Assembly: GCA_031273835.1 (NCBI GenBank)
Contig: JAISRD010000025.1
Span: 1-22,709 of the forward strand
Source: Treponema sp.
GTDB lineage: Bacteria > Spirochaetota > Spirochaetia > Treponematales > Breznakiellaceae
DNA length: 22,709 nt
Reading direction: 5' to 3'
The notes under the pieces were generated by a model, which had not been told where the DNA came from, searched no databases, and worked only from the letters and a program-made list of their open reading frames with translations. Below are positions 7,529 to 15,525 of this stretch, piece after piece (position 1 is the first letter of the stretch; every line of letters starts with the position of its first letter). The position numbers were made by a program, and so were the translations under genes.

Positions 7529-7558
7529 TGGACAACCGCCGTTAAAAAAGTATATTCT
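7529..7558 (+). promoter_or_regulatory. Predicted promoter abutting the VanY-type gene
   Basis: TGGACA (7529-7534), an 18-bp spacer and TATTCT (7553-7558), or TATATT (7551-7556) with 16 bp, lie immediately before the ATG at 7569. The expected transcription start falls about 4 nt before the ATG, leaving no room for a ribosome-binding site. Confidence 0.45.
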
Positions 7559-7568
7559 ATGTGTAATC

Positions 7569-8492
7569 ATGGGACGATTTTTACCGTCGGCGGCAGTACC
7601 GGGCATACTGGCGGCGCTGGCAGCTCTTTTGTATTCCTGTACCGGGGGGGAGTTGCCCCGGGCGGACGGGGGTCGGCGGTATACCGGAGGCAGGGGCGGC
7701 GGGCAGGAGAGTTCCGCCCAAGCCCCCGGCGCGGTCCCCTTCTTAAAAGAGGGCGCCCTGGAGGCGGGGCTTGAAAAGGGGAAGGTCCCCGCAGCTCTGC
7801 GGGCCGCCATGGATGGGGCGGAACTGCCCCCGGATATAAGGCGGGGCATTGAGGCCGAAACGGAGGCCTTTCTTGGGGAGCTTGCGCGGGTACTGGGGGA
7901 GGATGTTTATCTCAGGAAACTGGTGGATAAACAGCATCCTCTGCCTTCCGGCTACGAACCCGGTGATTTGATTGAACTGCGTTACAAAAGCTACCGGGCG
8001 GGCATAGCCGATACTATGCTGCTCCGAAGCAAGGCCGAGGAAGCCCTGGAAGCGATGGCCGCCGCCGCCAAGGCGGAGGGGCTCACCTTAACGGTTTCTT
8101 CCGCCTACCGTTCCTATGAATACCAAACCGGTTCCTTTGAACGCTGGACTAAACGGCTTGGGCTGGAACAGGCCCAACGGGTTTCCGCCCGGCCGGGGAA
8201 GAGCCAGCACCAGCTTGGACTGGCGGTCGATTTCGGCTCCATCTCCAACGATTTTGCCGAAACCGCGGCGGGCCGCTGGGTCAAAGCCCACGCGGGCCGT
8301 TTCGGCTGGTCCCTTTCCTACCCCAGGGAATACGAGGACCTTACCGGGTACAGTTGGGAAAGCTGGCATTACCGCTATGTGGGGCCCTCTCTCGTATCGT
8401 TTATTGACACCTGGTTCGCCGGCATTCAGCAGTATGCCCTTAGGTTTATCCACTGGTGGGAATACCCCGAAGATCCGGCCGGATCTATATGA
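7569..8492 (+). CDS. VanY-type D-alanyl-D-alanine carboxypeptidase lipoprotein (M15B)
   Basis: A 307-residue exported zinc peptidase predicted to trim terminal D-Ala from peptidoglycan stem peptides. The N-terminus has a hydrophobic stretch ending LLYSC, a lipobox-like site (Cys24) suggesting membrane anchoring. A low-complexity Gly/Arg/Glu linker and a helical region precede the M15 domain (about 115-290). Zinc and catalytic motifs are intact: SSAYRSYEYQ, SQHQLGLAVDF (SxHxxGxAxD; His214, Asp221) and WESWHYRYVG (general-base Glu and third ligand His267). No Shine-Dalgarno precedes the ATG; a promoter-like sequence sits directly upstream, suggesting a near-leaderless transcript. Its TGA overlaps the ATG of the hydrogenase-like sensor kinase (ATGA), so the two are probably translationally coupled. 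Function call is strong; physiological role is inferred. Confidence 0.92.
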   Translation: MGRFLPSAAVPGILAALAALLYSCTGGELPRADGGRRYTGGRGGGQESSAQAPGAVPFLKEGALEAGLEKGKVPAALRAAMDGAELPPDIRRGIEAETEAFLGELARVLGEDVYLRKLVDKQHPLPSGYEPGDLIELRYKSYRAGIADTMLLRSKAEEALEAMAAAAKAEGLTLTVSSAYRSYEYQTGSFERWTKRLGLEQAQRVSARPGKSQHQLGLAVDFGSISNDFAETAAGRWVKAHAGRFGWSLSYPREYEDLTGYSWESWHYRYVGPSLVSFIDTWFAGIQQYALRFIHWWEYPEDPAGSI

Positions 8493-11400
8493 AAAGCAGG
8501 GTCTTTACCAAAGAGGATAACTGTGTGGGCTGCGGCCGCTGTGTGCGCGCGTGCCCCGCGCCGGGAGCCAATATCAGTTATCTTGATGAAGATGAAAATA
8601 TAAAAGTCAAGGTAAACGGGGAACTATGTATAGCCTGCGGTTTCTGCCTTGGAGCCTGCAGGCACGGCGCCCGGTCTTACGAAGACGATACGGAGCGCTT
8701 CCTTGCCGATCTCCGGGAGGGGCGTCCCATTACGCTCATCGTTTCCCCGGCGCTTAAGATCAACTATTCCCGCTGGGACAGGATACTTACGTTTTTCCGT
8801 GCCGCCGGGGTCAGGGAGATCTTCGACCTGTCCCTGGGGGCGAAAATCTCCGCCTGGGCCCAGGTGGAGTACCTTGAAAAAAACGGCTTTCCGCCCCTTA
8901 TTCCCCGGCTGTGTCCGGCGGCGGTCTCGTACTGCGAAGGCCATAAACCGGAACTGGCCCCCTTTCTTTCGCCGGTTTTGAGCCCCGCGCTCTGCCTTGC
9001 CGTCTATCTGCGGGAATACAGGGGGAATACCGATGCCCTTGCCCTTCTTTCGCCCTGTATTGCCGGGGGGAGCGAAGTTGACCTGGAGTACAACATCACC
9101 TTTGCCAAACTGCTCCCCGGTGTTGATGCCGCCGGCGCTGAAATAAGCGGGGTTTCCGAAACCGAAGCCTTTGACGGGGCCTTTGAAATTCAGGGGTTCC
9201 CGCAGCGGGAGGGCGGATCTGAGCTGCCCTACTCCGTGCCGGGGGGATTTAACAGGATTGTTGAACTTGCCGGCGCGGCCCAGGGCGGGGAAGCCCCGCC
9301 GGGGGCTTGGAAAACCCTTAAAACCGACGGAGATGCGGGGGGGGAGCTGTTCTGCGGCCTTGATCGTTTTGCCGGAACGGAGCCCTCACAGCTTCCCCAT
9401 ATCTTTGAAGCCCTCACCTGCGCAAAGGGCTGCAGCCGGGGGCCGGGGGCCGCGGCGGACAGGGGCAGCTTTGAGATTCGGGAGATCCTGAACGCTTTAA
9501 GGCGCCGTGAAAATCGCGGCGGGGAATTTTTCAGGTACTGCGGTGAAACGCTGGATCTTTCCCGTTTTCTGCGGGTCCGGGAACCCCTTAAGGACGGCGC
9601 TCAGGTCCCGGAGGAAGTTTCCGAAGAGGCTCTGCAGGATGCCTTTGTGCTGCTGGGTAAAACAAGTGAGGAAGAGCGGAATTTTAACTGCGGTTCCTGC
9701 GGGTCGGATACCTGCCGGGAAATGGCCCGGAAAATCGCCCTAAAAATCGAACTGCCCCTCAACTGCATGATCAAATCCAGGGACAGCGCCATGGCGGAGC
9801 ACCGGCGTAATGTAAATCTGTACCGGAAAAACACCGAATACATTGAACTGGTCCACGAGATAGGTTCAACCCTGCTGGCGGTAAATGACGAAGATTTTTC
9901 CGGGGTCATGGCAAATGCCCTTGAGGCCCTCTGTACCACCCTGAGCGGCAGCGGCGTTCATCTGTGGAAGGCGGTGGAAAAACCCAGGGAAGGACTCAGG
10001 CTTAAGCGGATCTACGGTTTCCCCGAAAGGGAAGAGACCGGTACCGGGGAATTCGGGGAGGATCTGCTTCCCGGCTGGATTGAGGATCTAAGCGCCGGTT
10101 TGAACGTGGGCAGAAATATCTCGATCATGAACGAAAAGGAAAGAAAGCTTTTCCAAAGGGCGGGTATCCTGTCGGTGCTGGGGGTGCCCGTGATGATCAC
10201 CACCAAATTTTGGGGCTTTATTTCCCTTACCAGCGTCGAAGAGAGGTCCTTTTCCGAGGAGGATATCGCGGTCCTTTCGGCGGGGGGGCTGCTCATCGTT
10301 TCCAGTATAGTCGGCCGGGAGCTGACCGAAAGCCTTATCAGCGCGCGGGAGCAGGCCCTGGCGGGGACTAGGGCAAAGAGCGATTTTCTTTCAAATATGA
10401 GCCATGAGATCCGTACCCCGATGAACGCGATTATCGGCATGACGAGGATTGCGGAAAATACCAGCGATGTAAGCAAGCTCCGCTACTGTCTTTCGACGAT
10501 CAATTCATCCTCCACCCACCTTCTGGGACTTATCAACGACATCCTGGATATGTCCAAGATTGAATCGGGTAAATTTGAACTGGACAGCGTACCCTTTAAC
10601 CTGGAAAAAACCCTGATCAACATCTGCCATATCATAAATGAAAAGACCGAGCAGAAGAACCAAGACCTCAGCGTCATTACCAGTCCCGATATGTACCTGC
10701 ATTTCCAGGGGGACGAACTGAGGCTTTCCCAGGTTATAACCAACCTCCTCTCCAACGCGGTTAAATTTACCCCCGAAGGGGGAAAGATCACTGTAAGGGC
10801 CGGGGAGCTGGCCCCGGAAACGCCGGCCCTTTCCCCGCCGGAGGACGGGCAGGTTTACAGCAGGCTCTACTTTAGCGTAACCGACTCGGGTATAGGGATG
10901 AGCGCCGAACAGATGAAGCGCCTTTTTATCCCCTTCCAGCAGGCGGATAAAAACATCACCCAGCGCTTCGGCGGTTCGGGCCTGGGGCTGGCTATTTCCA
11001 AGAACATCGTGGAAAAGATGAACGGCCGCATCTGGGTCGAATCTTCCCCGGGTAAGGGCTCTTCCTTTAAGTTCGAGGTAGAGCTTTTAAGGATCGACGC
11101 CCCGGAAAGCCGGTACTATTACCGCCGGAACCCGGTGATCCTCGTGGTGGAGGATGATCCTGAAACGGAGGATCAGCTGGTACGGTGCCTTGAAAAGCCG
11201 GGCTTTGTGGTGGATACGGCTCAGAACAGCTCCGCCGCCGCCGCCCTGGTGGAGGAAAAACGGGCCGCCGGTTCTCCCTATGACGTGGTATTTGTTGATT
11301 ACCGCCTGGGGGGAAACGATACGCTGTGCGGCCTTGAGGCCGCGGAAACCCTGGGCCGGAAGATCGACAGTGACCGCATCGTCCTTATCTGTTCCTTTTT

Positions 11401-11941
11401 GGAGTGGAGCAGGATGGAGGACAGGGCGGAAAAGGCGGGGTTAAAGCGTTTTATCACCAGGCCCATATTTCCCTCCAATCTGGAGGGTATTATCAACAAG
11501 GTGATAGGCACGGGGGCCGAAACGGAAGAGGGCTGGACGGATTTCCCCGACTTTAGCGGTATATCCCTGCTTTTGGCCGAGGATATAGAGATAAACCGGG
11601 AGATATTTCAGGCCATCCTTGAACCCACCCATATTACCATCGATACCGCGGAAAACGGGAGGGTGGCGTTTGAAAAATTCCGGGAATATCCGGCCCGGTA
11701 TGACATCATCATCATGGATATACAGATGCCGGAGATGAACGGCCTTGACGCCACGGAGGCCATACGGGCCCTGCCGGACCCGGCGGCCCGGACGGTACCT
11801 ATCGTCGCCATGACCGCCAATGTCTTTAAAGAGGATATTGAGAAATGTCTCGCGTCAGGGATGAACGATCACCTGAAAAAGCCCGTCGAAGAAAAGGCGC
11901 TGCTGGGGAAAATAGCTTTTTATACGGGGCGAAACAGATAA
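8489..11941 (+). CDS. Hybrid sensor histidine kinase with N-terminal sensory [FeFe]-hydrogenase-like domain
   Basis: An 1150-residue soluble multidomain protein. Order: two 4Fe-4S ferredoxin motifs (Cys12/15/18/22 and 47/50/53/57); a hydrogenase H-domain (about 75-345) with the four H-cluster ligands at Cys142 (L1), Cys190 (L2, SPC), Cys311 and Cys315 (L3, EALTCAKGC); an extra 4Fe-4S domain (Cys401/404/409/426); a GAF domain (about 445-610); HisKA with His639 in NMSHEIRTPMN; HATPase (NLLSNAVKF, DSGIGM, GGSGLGLAIS); REC1 (Asp937, VDYRLGG) and REC2 (Asp1077, DIQMPEMNG). L1 reads RLCPAAV instead of TSCCPAW, so the proton-relay Cys is Leu141, and the L2 Lys is Gly193. This fits a H2- or redox-sensing kinase rather than a catalytic hydrogenase. 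I chose the ATG at 8489, overlapping the VanY stop; a longer frame from 8456 is unlikely. No output domain or partner regulator is nearby. Confidence 0.93.
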   Translation: MKSRVFTKEDNCVGCGRCVRACPAPGANISYLDEDENIKVKVNGELCIACGFCLGACRHGARSYEDDTERFLADLREGRPITLIVSPALKINYSRWDRILTFFRAAGVREIFDLSLGAKISAWAQVEYLEKNGFPPLIPRLCPAAVSYCEGHKPELAPFLSPVLSPALCLAVYLREYRGNTDALALLSPCIAGGSEVDLEYNITFAKLLPGVDAAGAEISGVSETEAFDGAFEIQGFPQREGGSELPYSVPGGFNRIVELAGAAQGGEAPPGAWKTLKTDGDAGGELFCGLDRFAGTEPSQLPHIFEALTCAKGCSRGPGAAADRGSFEIREILNALRRRENRGGEFFRYCGETLDLSRFLRVREPLKDGAQVPEEVSEEALQDAFVLLGKTSEEERNFNCGSCGSDTCREMARKIALKIELPLNCMIKSRDSAMAEHRRNVNLYRKNTEYIELVHEIGSTLLAVNDEDFSGVMANALEALCTTLSGSGVHLWKAVEKPREGLRLKRIYGFPEREETGTGEFGEDLLPGWIEDLSAGLNVGRNISIMNEKERKLFQRAGILSVLGVPVMITTKFWGFISLTSVEERSFSEEDIAVLSAGGLLIVSSIVGRELTESLISAREQALAGTRAKSDFLSNMSHEIRTPMNAIIGMTRIAENTSDVSKLRYCLSTINSSSTHLLGLINDILDMSKIESGKFELDSVPFNLEKTLINICHIINEKTEQKNQDLSVITSPDMYLHFQGDELRLSQVITNLLSNAVKFTPEGGKITVRAGELAPETPALSPPEDGQVYSRLYFSVTDSGIGMSAEQMKRLFIPFQQADKNITQRFGGSGLGLAISKNIVEKMNGRIWVESSPGKGSSFKFEVELLRIDAPESRYYYRRNPVILVVEDDPETEDQLVRCLEKPGFVVDTAQNSSAAAALVEEKRAAGSPYDVVFVDYRLGGNDTLCGLEAAETLGRKIDSDRIVLICSFLEWSRMEDRAEKAGLKRFITRPIFPSNLEGIINKVIGTGAETEEGWTDFPDFSGISLLLAEDIEINREIFQAILEPTHITIDTAENGRVAFEKFREYPARYDIIIMDIQMPEMNGLDATEAIRALPDPAARTVPIVAMTANVFKEDIEKCLASGMNDHLKKPVEEKALLGKIAFYTGRNR

Positions 11942-11983
11942 TCGGGGCGGGCCCAAAATGTTAAATTGCGGCCCCCCCGATTA
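11939..11983. terminator. Convergent bulged hairpin between kinase and RRM genes
   Basis: TAATCGGGG-C-GGGCC (11939-11953) pairs with GGCCCCCCCGATTA (11970-11983): 14 pairs with one bulged C and a 16-nt loop. It begins in the kinase stop codon and ends 2 nt before the RRM stop, so it could serve both strands. There is no clear T-run on either side. Confidence 0.55.
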
Positions 11984-11984
11984 G

Positions 11985-12269
11985 TTACCAGTTGCCGCGG
12001 CGGTTGTTGTGTTCACGCTGGGGCTTATCTATCGCTTCATTAACCCTAATCTGCCGTCCGTCATATTCACTGCCGTTGGTCCCGGCAATGGCGGCTTCCG
12101 CTTCTTCGTCGCTGTTCATTTCGACGAATCCGAATCCCTTTGAATTGCCGGTATCGCGGTCAATGATAATTTTTACCGAGGCGACAGTACCGAAGGCCGA
12201 AAAATGATTCCGCAGCCCTTCTTCGGTGGTATTGTACGAGAGATTACCGACATACAGTTTCTTAGCCAT
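11985..12269 (-). CDS. RRM-domain RNA-binding protein
   Basis: A 94-residue single-RRM protein of the bacterial glycine-rich/cold-shock-associated type (Rbp family of cyanobacteria and spirochaetes). RNP2 is KLYVGNLSY near the N-terminus and RNP1 is KGFGFVEM around residues 44-51, with the aromatic residues that stack on RNA present in both. The C-terminus is a short basic/Asn tail (REHNNRRGNW). It presumably binds single-stranded RNA in the cytoplasm as a chaperone or post-transcriptional regulator. AAAGGA lies 9 nt upstream of the ATG. The predicted promoter is about 60-70 nt further upstream, giving an unusually structured 5' leader containing a 12-bp palindrome. Converges with the kinase gene and diverges from the M15 gene. 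Confidence 0.95.
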   Translation of the reverse strand: MAKKLYVGNLSYNTTEEGLRNHFSAFGTVASVKIIIDRDTGNSKGFGFVEMNSDEEAEAAIAGTNGSEYDGRQIRVNEAIDKPQREHNNRRGNW

Positions 12270-12295
12270 TGAGAAAATTCCTTTCCCGGATTCCA

Positions 12296-12307
12296 GCGCC
12301 CGGGCGC
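12296..12307 (-). promoter_or_regulatory. 12-bp perfect palindrome in the predicted 5' leader of the RRM gene
   Basis: GCGCCCGGGCGC is self-complementary and lies 27 nt upstream of the ATG, between the predicted promoter and the Shine-Dalgarno. Upstream, GCCTAAAGGC (12322-12331) is another short hairpin. Either a protein-binding site or an RNA structural element. Confidence 0.35.
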
Positions 12308-12338
12308 GCCGTATTACATAAGCCTAAAGGCCTATAGA

Positions 12339-12367
12339 ACAGTACCCTAGTTTACGCTTGCCGTCAA
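12339..12367 (-). promoter_or_regulatory. Predicted promoter of the RRM gene
   Basis: On the minus strand TTGACG (12367-12362), a 17-bp spacer and TACTGT (12344-12339). The -35 is good and the -10 poor (3/6). Its -35 overlaps the -35 of the divergent M15 promoter by two bases. Confidence 0.35.
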
Positions 12368-12386
12368 GTAAAATTTATTCTATTAT
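12358..12386 (+). promoter_or_regulatory. Predicted promoter of the M15 gene and following cluster
   Basis: TTGCCG (12358-12363), an exact 17-bp spacer and TATTAT (12381-12386). The -10 ends 9 nt before the ATG at 12396, so transcription should begin at or within a few bases of the start codon. As the next gene, ilvN, begins 1 bp after this gene's stop, this could be the main promoter of the branched-chain amino acid genes. Confidence 0.55.
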
Positions 12387-12395
12387 GAGTTATCT

Positions 12396-13295
12396 ATGGT
12401 TCCGGTAAAATTACCCCGTTTTTTTCTCTGCCTTGCCGCCGCGGGGCTTTTGAGCCTTTCCGCCTTTGGCCGGGATTGGGGGGAGATGAACTCCCCTGAA
12501 CGGGGGGAGCGCATGATGAAGGCCTTTGCGGCGGCCTATCCCGGCGCCGTTGAGCGGGCCGAATTCCGCGGCGGGGATTGGGCGGTTCTGCTCCGGGGCC
12601 GGTGGTTCTATTGGGCGGAGGGCAGGCTCCTCCCCGACGGCATGCGGGACCAAAGCGGCGCTTACGCCCCCCATTCCTTCTACGCCTATTTTCCCGATCT
12701 TCCTCCCTGGAAAGAACCGGAGCCGGAATTGGCCGGGCGGCTTAAAAATGTACTTAAAAACAGGCGGGCCAATCCGCCTAAGCGCTATCCCGATTTTTTC
12801 GACACCCTTTGGGAAGCCCGTACCAGGGAGGAGGCCCGTCAAAACCTGCGGACCATCACTTTTTTGGACAGGACTTTCCCGGTTCACCGGGCCCTGGTGG
12901 AAAAGCTTGCCAAAGTGGAGGCCCGGATCAGGGCCGCGGCAAAAACCGATCCCGATGTGGACAAGTGGATTAAGGAAATCGGCTCCATAGGCGCTTGGAA
13001 TTGGCGCAACGTGGCCGCCACGGTCAGCAGGAGTTACCATTCCTATGCCGCCGCTCTGGACATACAGCCGGCGCGGCTTCGGGGCCTTCAAACGTACTGG
13101 CAGTGGACCGCCGATAATAACCCCCAATGGTACCTGGTACCCTACAGCGGCCGCTACCATCCTCCCGACGCGGTGGTAAAGGCCTTTGAAGCTTACGGAT
13201 TCTGCTGGGGAGGTAAATGGCCCCTTTTTGATACCATGCACTTTGAATACCGCCCGGAAATAATGAAGGCCAACAATCTTCCCCTGGAGGACTAA
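12396..13295 (+). CDS. Secreted M15-family (M15_4-like) peptidoglycan peptidase
   Basis: A 299-residue precursor with a typical signal peptide (positively charged start, FFLCLAAAGLLSLSAFG core, cleavage near AFG-RD). The M15 metal site is split between SRSYHSYAAALDI (His215, Asp222) and the C-terminal FDTMHFEYRPE (His282), the form seen in the M15_4/endolysin-like branch that cleaves peptide cross-bridges or stem peptides of peptidoglycan. A central Trp/Tyr-rich stretch (TYWQWTADNNPQWY) precedes the last motif. There is no Shine-Dalgarno at the ATG, but a well-spaced promoter abuts it. The stop is 1 bp before ilvN, and the ilvN Shine-Dalgarno is inside this gene's 3' end, implying co-transcription with the branched-chain genes. 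It differs in class from the VanY-type enzyme 4 kb upstream. Confidence 0.85.
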   Translation: MVPVKLPRFFLCLAAAGLLSLSAFGRDWGEMNSPERGERMMKAFAAAYPGAVERAEFRGGDWAVLLRGRWFYWAEGRLLPDGMRDQSGAYAPHSFYAYFPDLPPWKEPEPELAGRLKNVLKNRRANPPKRYPDFFDTLWEARTREEARQNLRTITFLDRTFPVHRALVEKLAKVEARIRAAAKTDPDVDKWIKEIGSIGAWNWRNVAATVSRSYHSYAAALDIQPARLRGLQTYWQWTADNNPQWYLVPYSGRYHPPDAVVKAFEAYGFCWGGKWPLFDTMHFEYRPEIMKANNLPLED

Positions 13296-13296
13296 T

Positions 13297-13854
13297 ATGA
13301 GACAACAGGTAGTATCGGCCCTGGTGGAAAACAGGGCGGGGACCCTCAGCCGGGTTTCCGGCCTTTTTGCCCGCCGGGGTTTCAACATCGACAGCCTTAC
13401 CGTGGGGGAAACCGAGGACAGGTCCGTATCCCGCATGACCATCGCCGTTACCGGGGACGACGCCGTGCTGGAGCAGATCGTCAAACAACTGGGCAAACTG
13501 GTGGACGTGATCGCCATACGGGAATTGGACCCCTTTTCCTGCATACGGCGGGAGATCATGCTGGTCAAGGCCGCCGCGGACGAAAAAACCCGTCCCGCGG
13601 TCATAGAGATCGCGGGGATCTTCCGATCCAGGGTGATAGACGTTTCGGCCGATACGATTACCATCGAAGCCACCGGGGATATGGAAAAACTCAACGGCCT
13701 TTTGATGCTCCTTTCCCCCTACGGCATTTTGGAACTTGCCCGGACGGGTCTTGTGGCCCTTGAACGGGGGGCAAAGGTGCTGTCCGTGAAGGATGGGGAC
13801 GGCGCCGATACTACAAACAGCGAAGACAATGCAGCGGAGAGAGGAAAATCATGA
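13297..13854 (+). CDS. ilvN: Acetolactate synthase (AHAS) small regulatory subunit
   Basis: A 185-residue protein, slightly longer than the usual 160-175 because of a charged tail after residue 170. An N-terminal ACT domain (about 3-78) has the classic opening LVENRAGTLSRVSGLFARRGFNIDSL, the valine-binding loop region, then TVGETEDRSVSRMT. The C-terminal ALS_ss domain starts around residue 84 (REIMLVKAAADE) and ends with SPYGILELARTG, as in IlvN/IlvH. It activates the IlvB catalytic subunit and confers valine feedback. A GGAGG lies 6 nt before the ATG, inside the M15 gene end. Its TGA overlaps the leuA ATG. Unusually, the catalytic partner ilvB is not adjacent but about 5.3 kb downstream. Confidence 0.95.
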   Translation: MRQQVVSALVENRAGTLSRVSGLFARRGFNIDSLTVGETEDRSVSRMTIAVTGDDAVLEQIVKQLGKLVDVIAIRELDPFSCIRREIMLVKAAADEKTRPAVIEIAGIFRSRVIDVSADTITIEATGDMEKLNGLLMLLSPYGILELARTGLVALERGAKVLSVKDGDGADTTNSEDNAAERGKS

Positions 13855-15419
13855 CGAACAGCGGAACCCCGCGGCGTATAGCCATATTTGACACCACCCT
13901 GCGGGACGGCGAACAGGCCCCGGGGTGCAGCATGAACCCCCAGGAAAAACTCGAACTTGCCCGGAGGCTGGAAAAACTCGGGGTGGATGTGATGGAAGCG
14001 GGTTTCCCCGCCTCAAGCCCGGGGGACCTCGAATCGGTCAGGGCCATCGCGGGGCTTATTAAGGGCAGTACCGTGGCGGGGCTTTGCAGATCCCTGGAAA
14101 AGGACATAGACGCCGCCCGGGAAGCCCTTGCCGGGGCGGCCAATCCCCCCCGGATACATATATTTCTGGCCACCAGCCCCGTTCATATGGAATACAAGCT
14201 TAAAATGACGGCGGATCAGGTGGCCGAACAGGCCGCCGCGGCGGTAAAGTACGCGAAGAAGTTCTGTTCCGACGTGGAGTTCAGCGCGGAAGACGCTTCC
14301 CGCAGCGATCCCGATTTTGTATGCCGGGTTTTCGCCGGGGCCCTTAAGGCCGGGGCCACAACGCTGAATATTCCCGATACGGTGGGCTACGCCATGCCCG
14401 CCGAATTTGGCGCCCTGGTCAAGTACATCAGGGAACACACCCCCGGGGCGGAAAAGGCCGGATTTTCCGTCCACGTCCACAACGATCTGGGCCTCGCCGT
14501 GGCAAACAGCCTCGCCGCGATAGAAAACGGCGCGGATCAGGTGGAATGTACGGTGAACGGCATAGGCGAGCGGGCGGGGAACGCCTCCCTTGAGGAAATT
14601 GTCATGGCCCTGCGGGTACGCAGGGATTACCTCAACGCCGATACCCGCATCGACACAACCCAGATCTACGGCGCAAGCCGCCTGGTAACCCAGGTTACCG
14701 GGGTCAAGGTACAGCCCAACAAGGCCATCGTGGGGGAAAACGCCTTTGCCCATGAAGCGGGCATACATCAGCACGGCGTACTGGTAAACAGGGCCACCTA
14801 CGAGATCATGACCCCCGAATCGGTGGGCATTTCCACCAACCTGATGGTCCTGGGCAAACATTCGGGCCGCCATGCCTTTGAGGACAGGCTTAAGCTTCTG
14901 GGCTTTACCGTGGACCCGGAAACGCAGGAAAAGATCTTTACCGAATTTAAACTTTTGGCGGACAAAAAAAAGGTGGTCAACGACCGGGATATCGAAGCCC
15001 TGGTAATGGGCTTTGCCGCCGCCGCGCCGGAAACCTGGACCCTCGATCATTGGGCGGTAAATACCGGCAGCGCCCTGGGGGCCAGCGGAACCATACGGCT
15101 GCGGCATAAGGACGGCGCCTTCCAAAAGCTCGTTTCCCTGGGGGATGGTCCCATCGACTCGATCTATAAATCCATCAACCAGATCATAGGCAAAGAGCCC
15201 GAATTGGAACTCTATGAAATTGGGGCTATCACCGGAGGTTCCTCCAGCCAGGGTGAAACCATGGTAAAGATAGCCTGGGACGACAGACGTTACAACGGTC
15301 GCGGCGTTTCCACCGATATTATCGAGTCTTCCATAAGAGCTTACCTTGCGGCGATCAACGCCATGGAATGGGAACTTGCCAGGAATGAACGGAGCGGCCG
15401 GGCCCCCTCGGGGACTTAG
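13851..15419 (+). CDS. leuA: 2-isopropylmalate synthase
   Basis: Cytoplasmic first enzyme of leucine synthesis: 2-oxoisovalerate + acetyl-CoA to 2-isopropylmalate. The 522 residues match the bacterial LeuA type 1 length. Seen: FDTTLRDGEQAPGCSM (metal Asp and catalytic Arg), GVDVMEAGFPASSPGD, HVHNDLGLAVANSLAAIENGADQVE with the two His metal ligands, GIGERAGNASLEEIVMAL, then the subdomain segment NAFAHEAGIHQHGVL and KHSGRHAFEDRL. The C-terminal LeuA regulatory (leucine-sensing) domain covers about 385-515. GAGAGG sits 6 nt upstream of the ATG, which overlaps the ilvN stop (ATGA), so coupling to ilvN is expected. Followed by a 125-bp gap with a hairpin before cimA. Confidence 0.97.
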   Translation: MTNSGTPRRIAIFDTTLRDGEQAPGCSMNPQEKLELARRLEKLGVDVMEAGFPASSPGDLESVRAIAGLIKGSTVAGLCRSLEKDIDAAREALAGAANPPRIHIFLATSPVHMEYKLKMTADQVAEQAAAAVKYAKKFCSDVEFSAEDASRSDPDFVCRVFAGALKAGATTLNIPDTVGYAMPAEFGALVKYIREHTPGAEKAGFSVHVHNDLGLAVANSLAAIENGADQVECTVNGIGERAGNASLEEIVMALRVRRDYLNADTRIDTTQIYGASRLVTQVTGVKVQPNKAIVGENAFAHEAGIHQHGVLVNRATYEIMTPESVGISTNLMVLGKHSGRHAFEDRLKLLGFTVDPETQEKIFTEFKLLADKKKVVNDRDIEALVMGFAAAAPETWTLDHWAVNTGSALGASGTIRLRHKDGAFQKLVSLGDGPIDSIYKSINQIIGKEPELELYEIGAITGGSSSQGETMVKIAWDDRRYNGRGVSTDIIESSIRAYLAAINAMEWELARNERSGRAPSGT

Positions 15420-15448
15420 TTTCCCGTCCTTTGCGTACCCCGGGTTTT

Positions 15449-15472
15449 GACGGCGGCTAAATCGCCGCTGTC
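15449..15472 (+). terminator. Intercistronic hairpin between leuA and cimA
   Basis: GACGGCGGC (15449-15457) pairs with GCCGCTGTC (15464-15472): 9 bp with one G-U and a 6-nt loop. Only scattered T's follow, so it may be a partial terminator, an attenuator or an mRNA-processing barrier within the cluster. A -10-like TATACT (15526-15531) lies further on. Confidence 0.35.
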
Positions 15473-15525
15473 CGTTCCATGCTTTCTCCCTTGGGGCTTA
15501 CTAGATGGAATTCTGGGGAAAGGGC

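Noticed and set aside
7481..7774. Plus-strand frame of 97 codons before the VanY gene
   Set aside because: It has no ribosome-binding site, overlaps the VanY start in another frame and has no domain; the VanY frame has conserved motifs.
8489..9560. Catalytic [FeFe]-hydrogenase
   Set aside because: The L1 motif lacks the proton-relay Cys, L2 lacks its Lys, and the domain is fused to a histidine kinase; no maturation genes or other hydrogenase subunits are nearby.
13200..13300. T-box or leader-peptide attenuator for the branched-chain genes
   Set aside because: ilvN begins 1 bp after the M15 stop, so there is no leader; no run of Leu/Ile/Val codons in a short frame and no T-box sequence was seen here or in the leuA-cimA gap.
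12411..13694. Minus-strand frame of 427 codons opposite the M15 and ilvN genes
   Set aside because: Both plus-strand genes have clear family motifs; the antisense product shows none.
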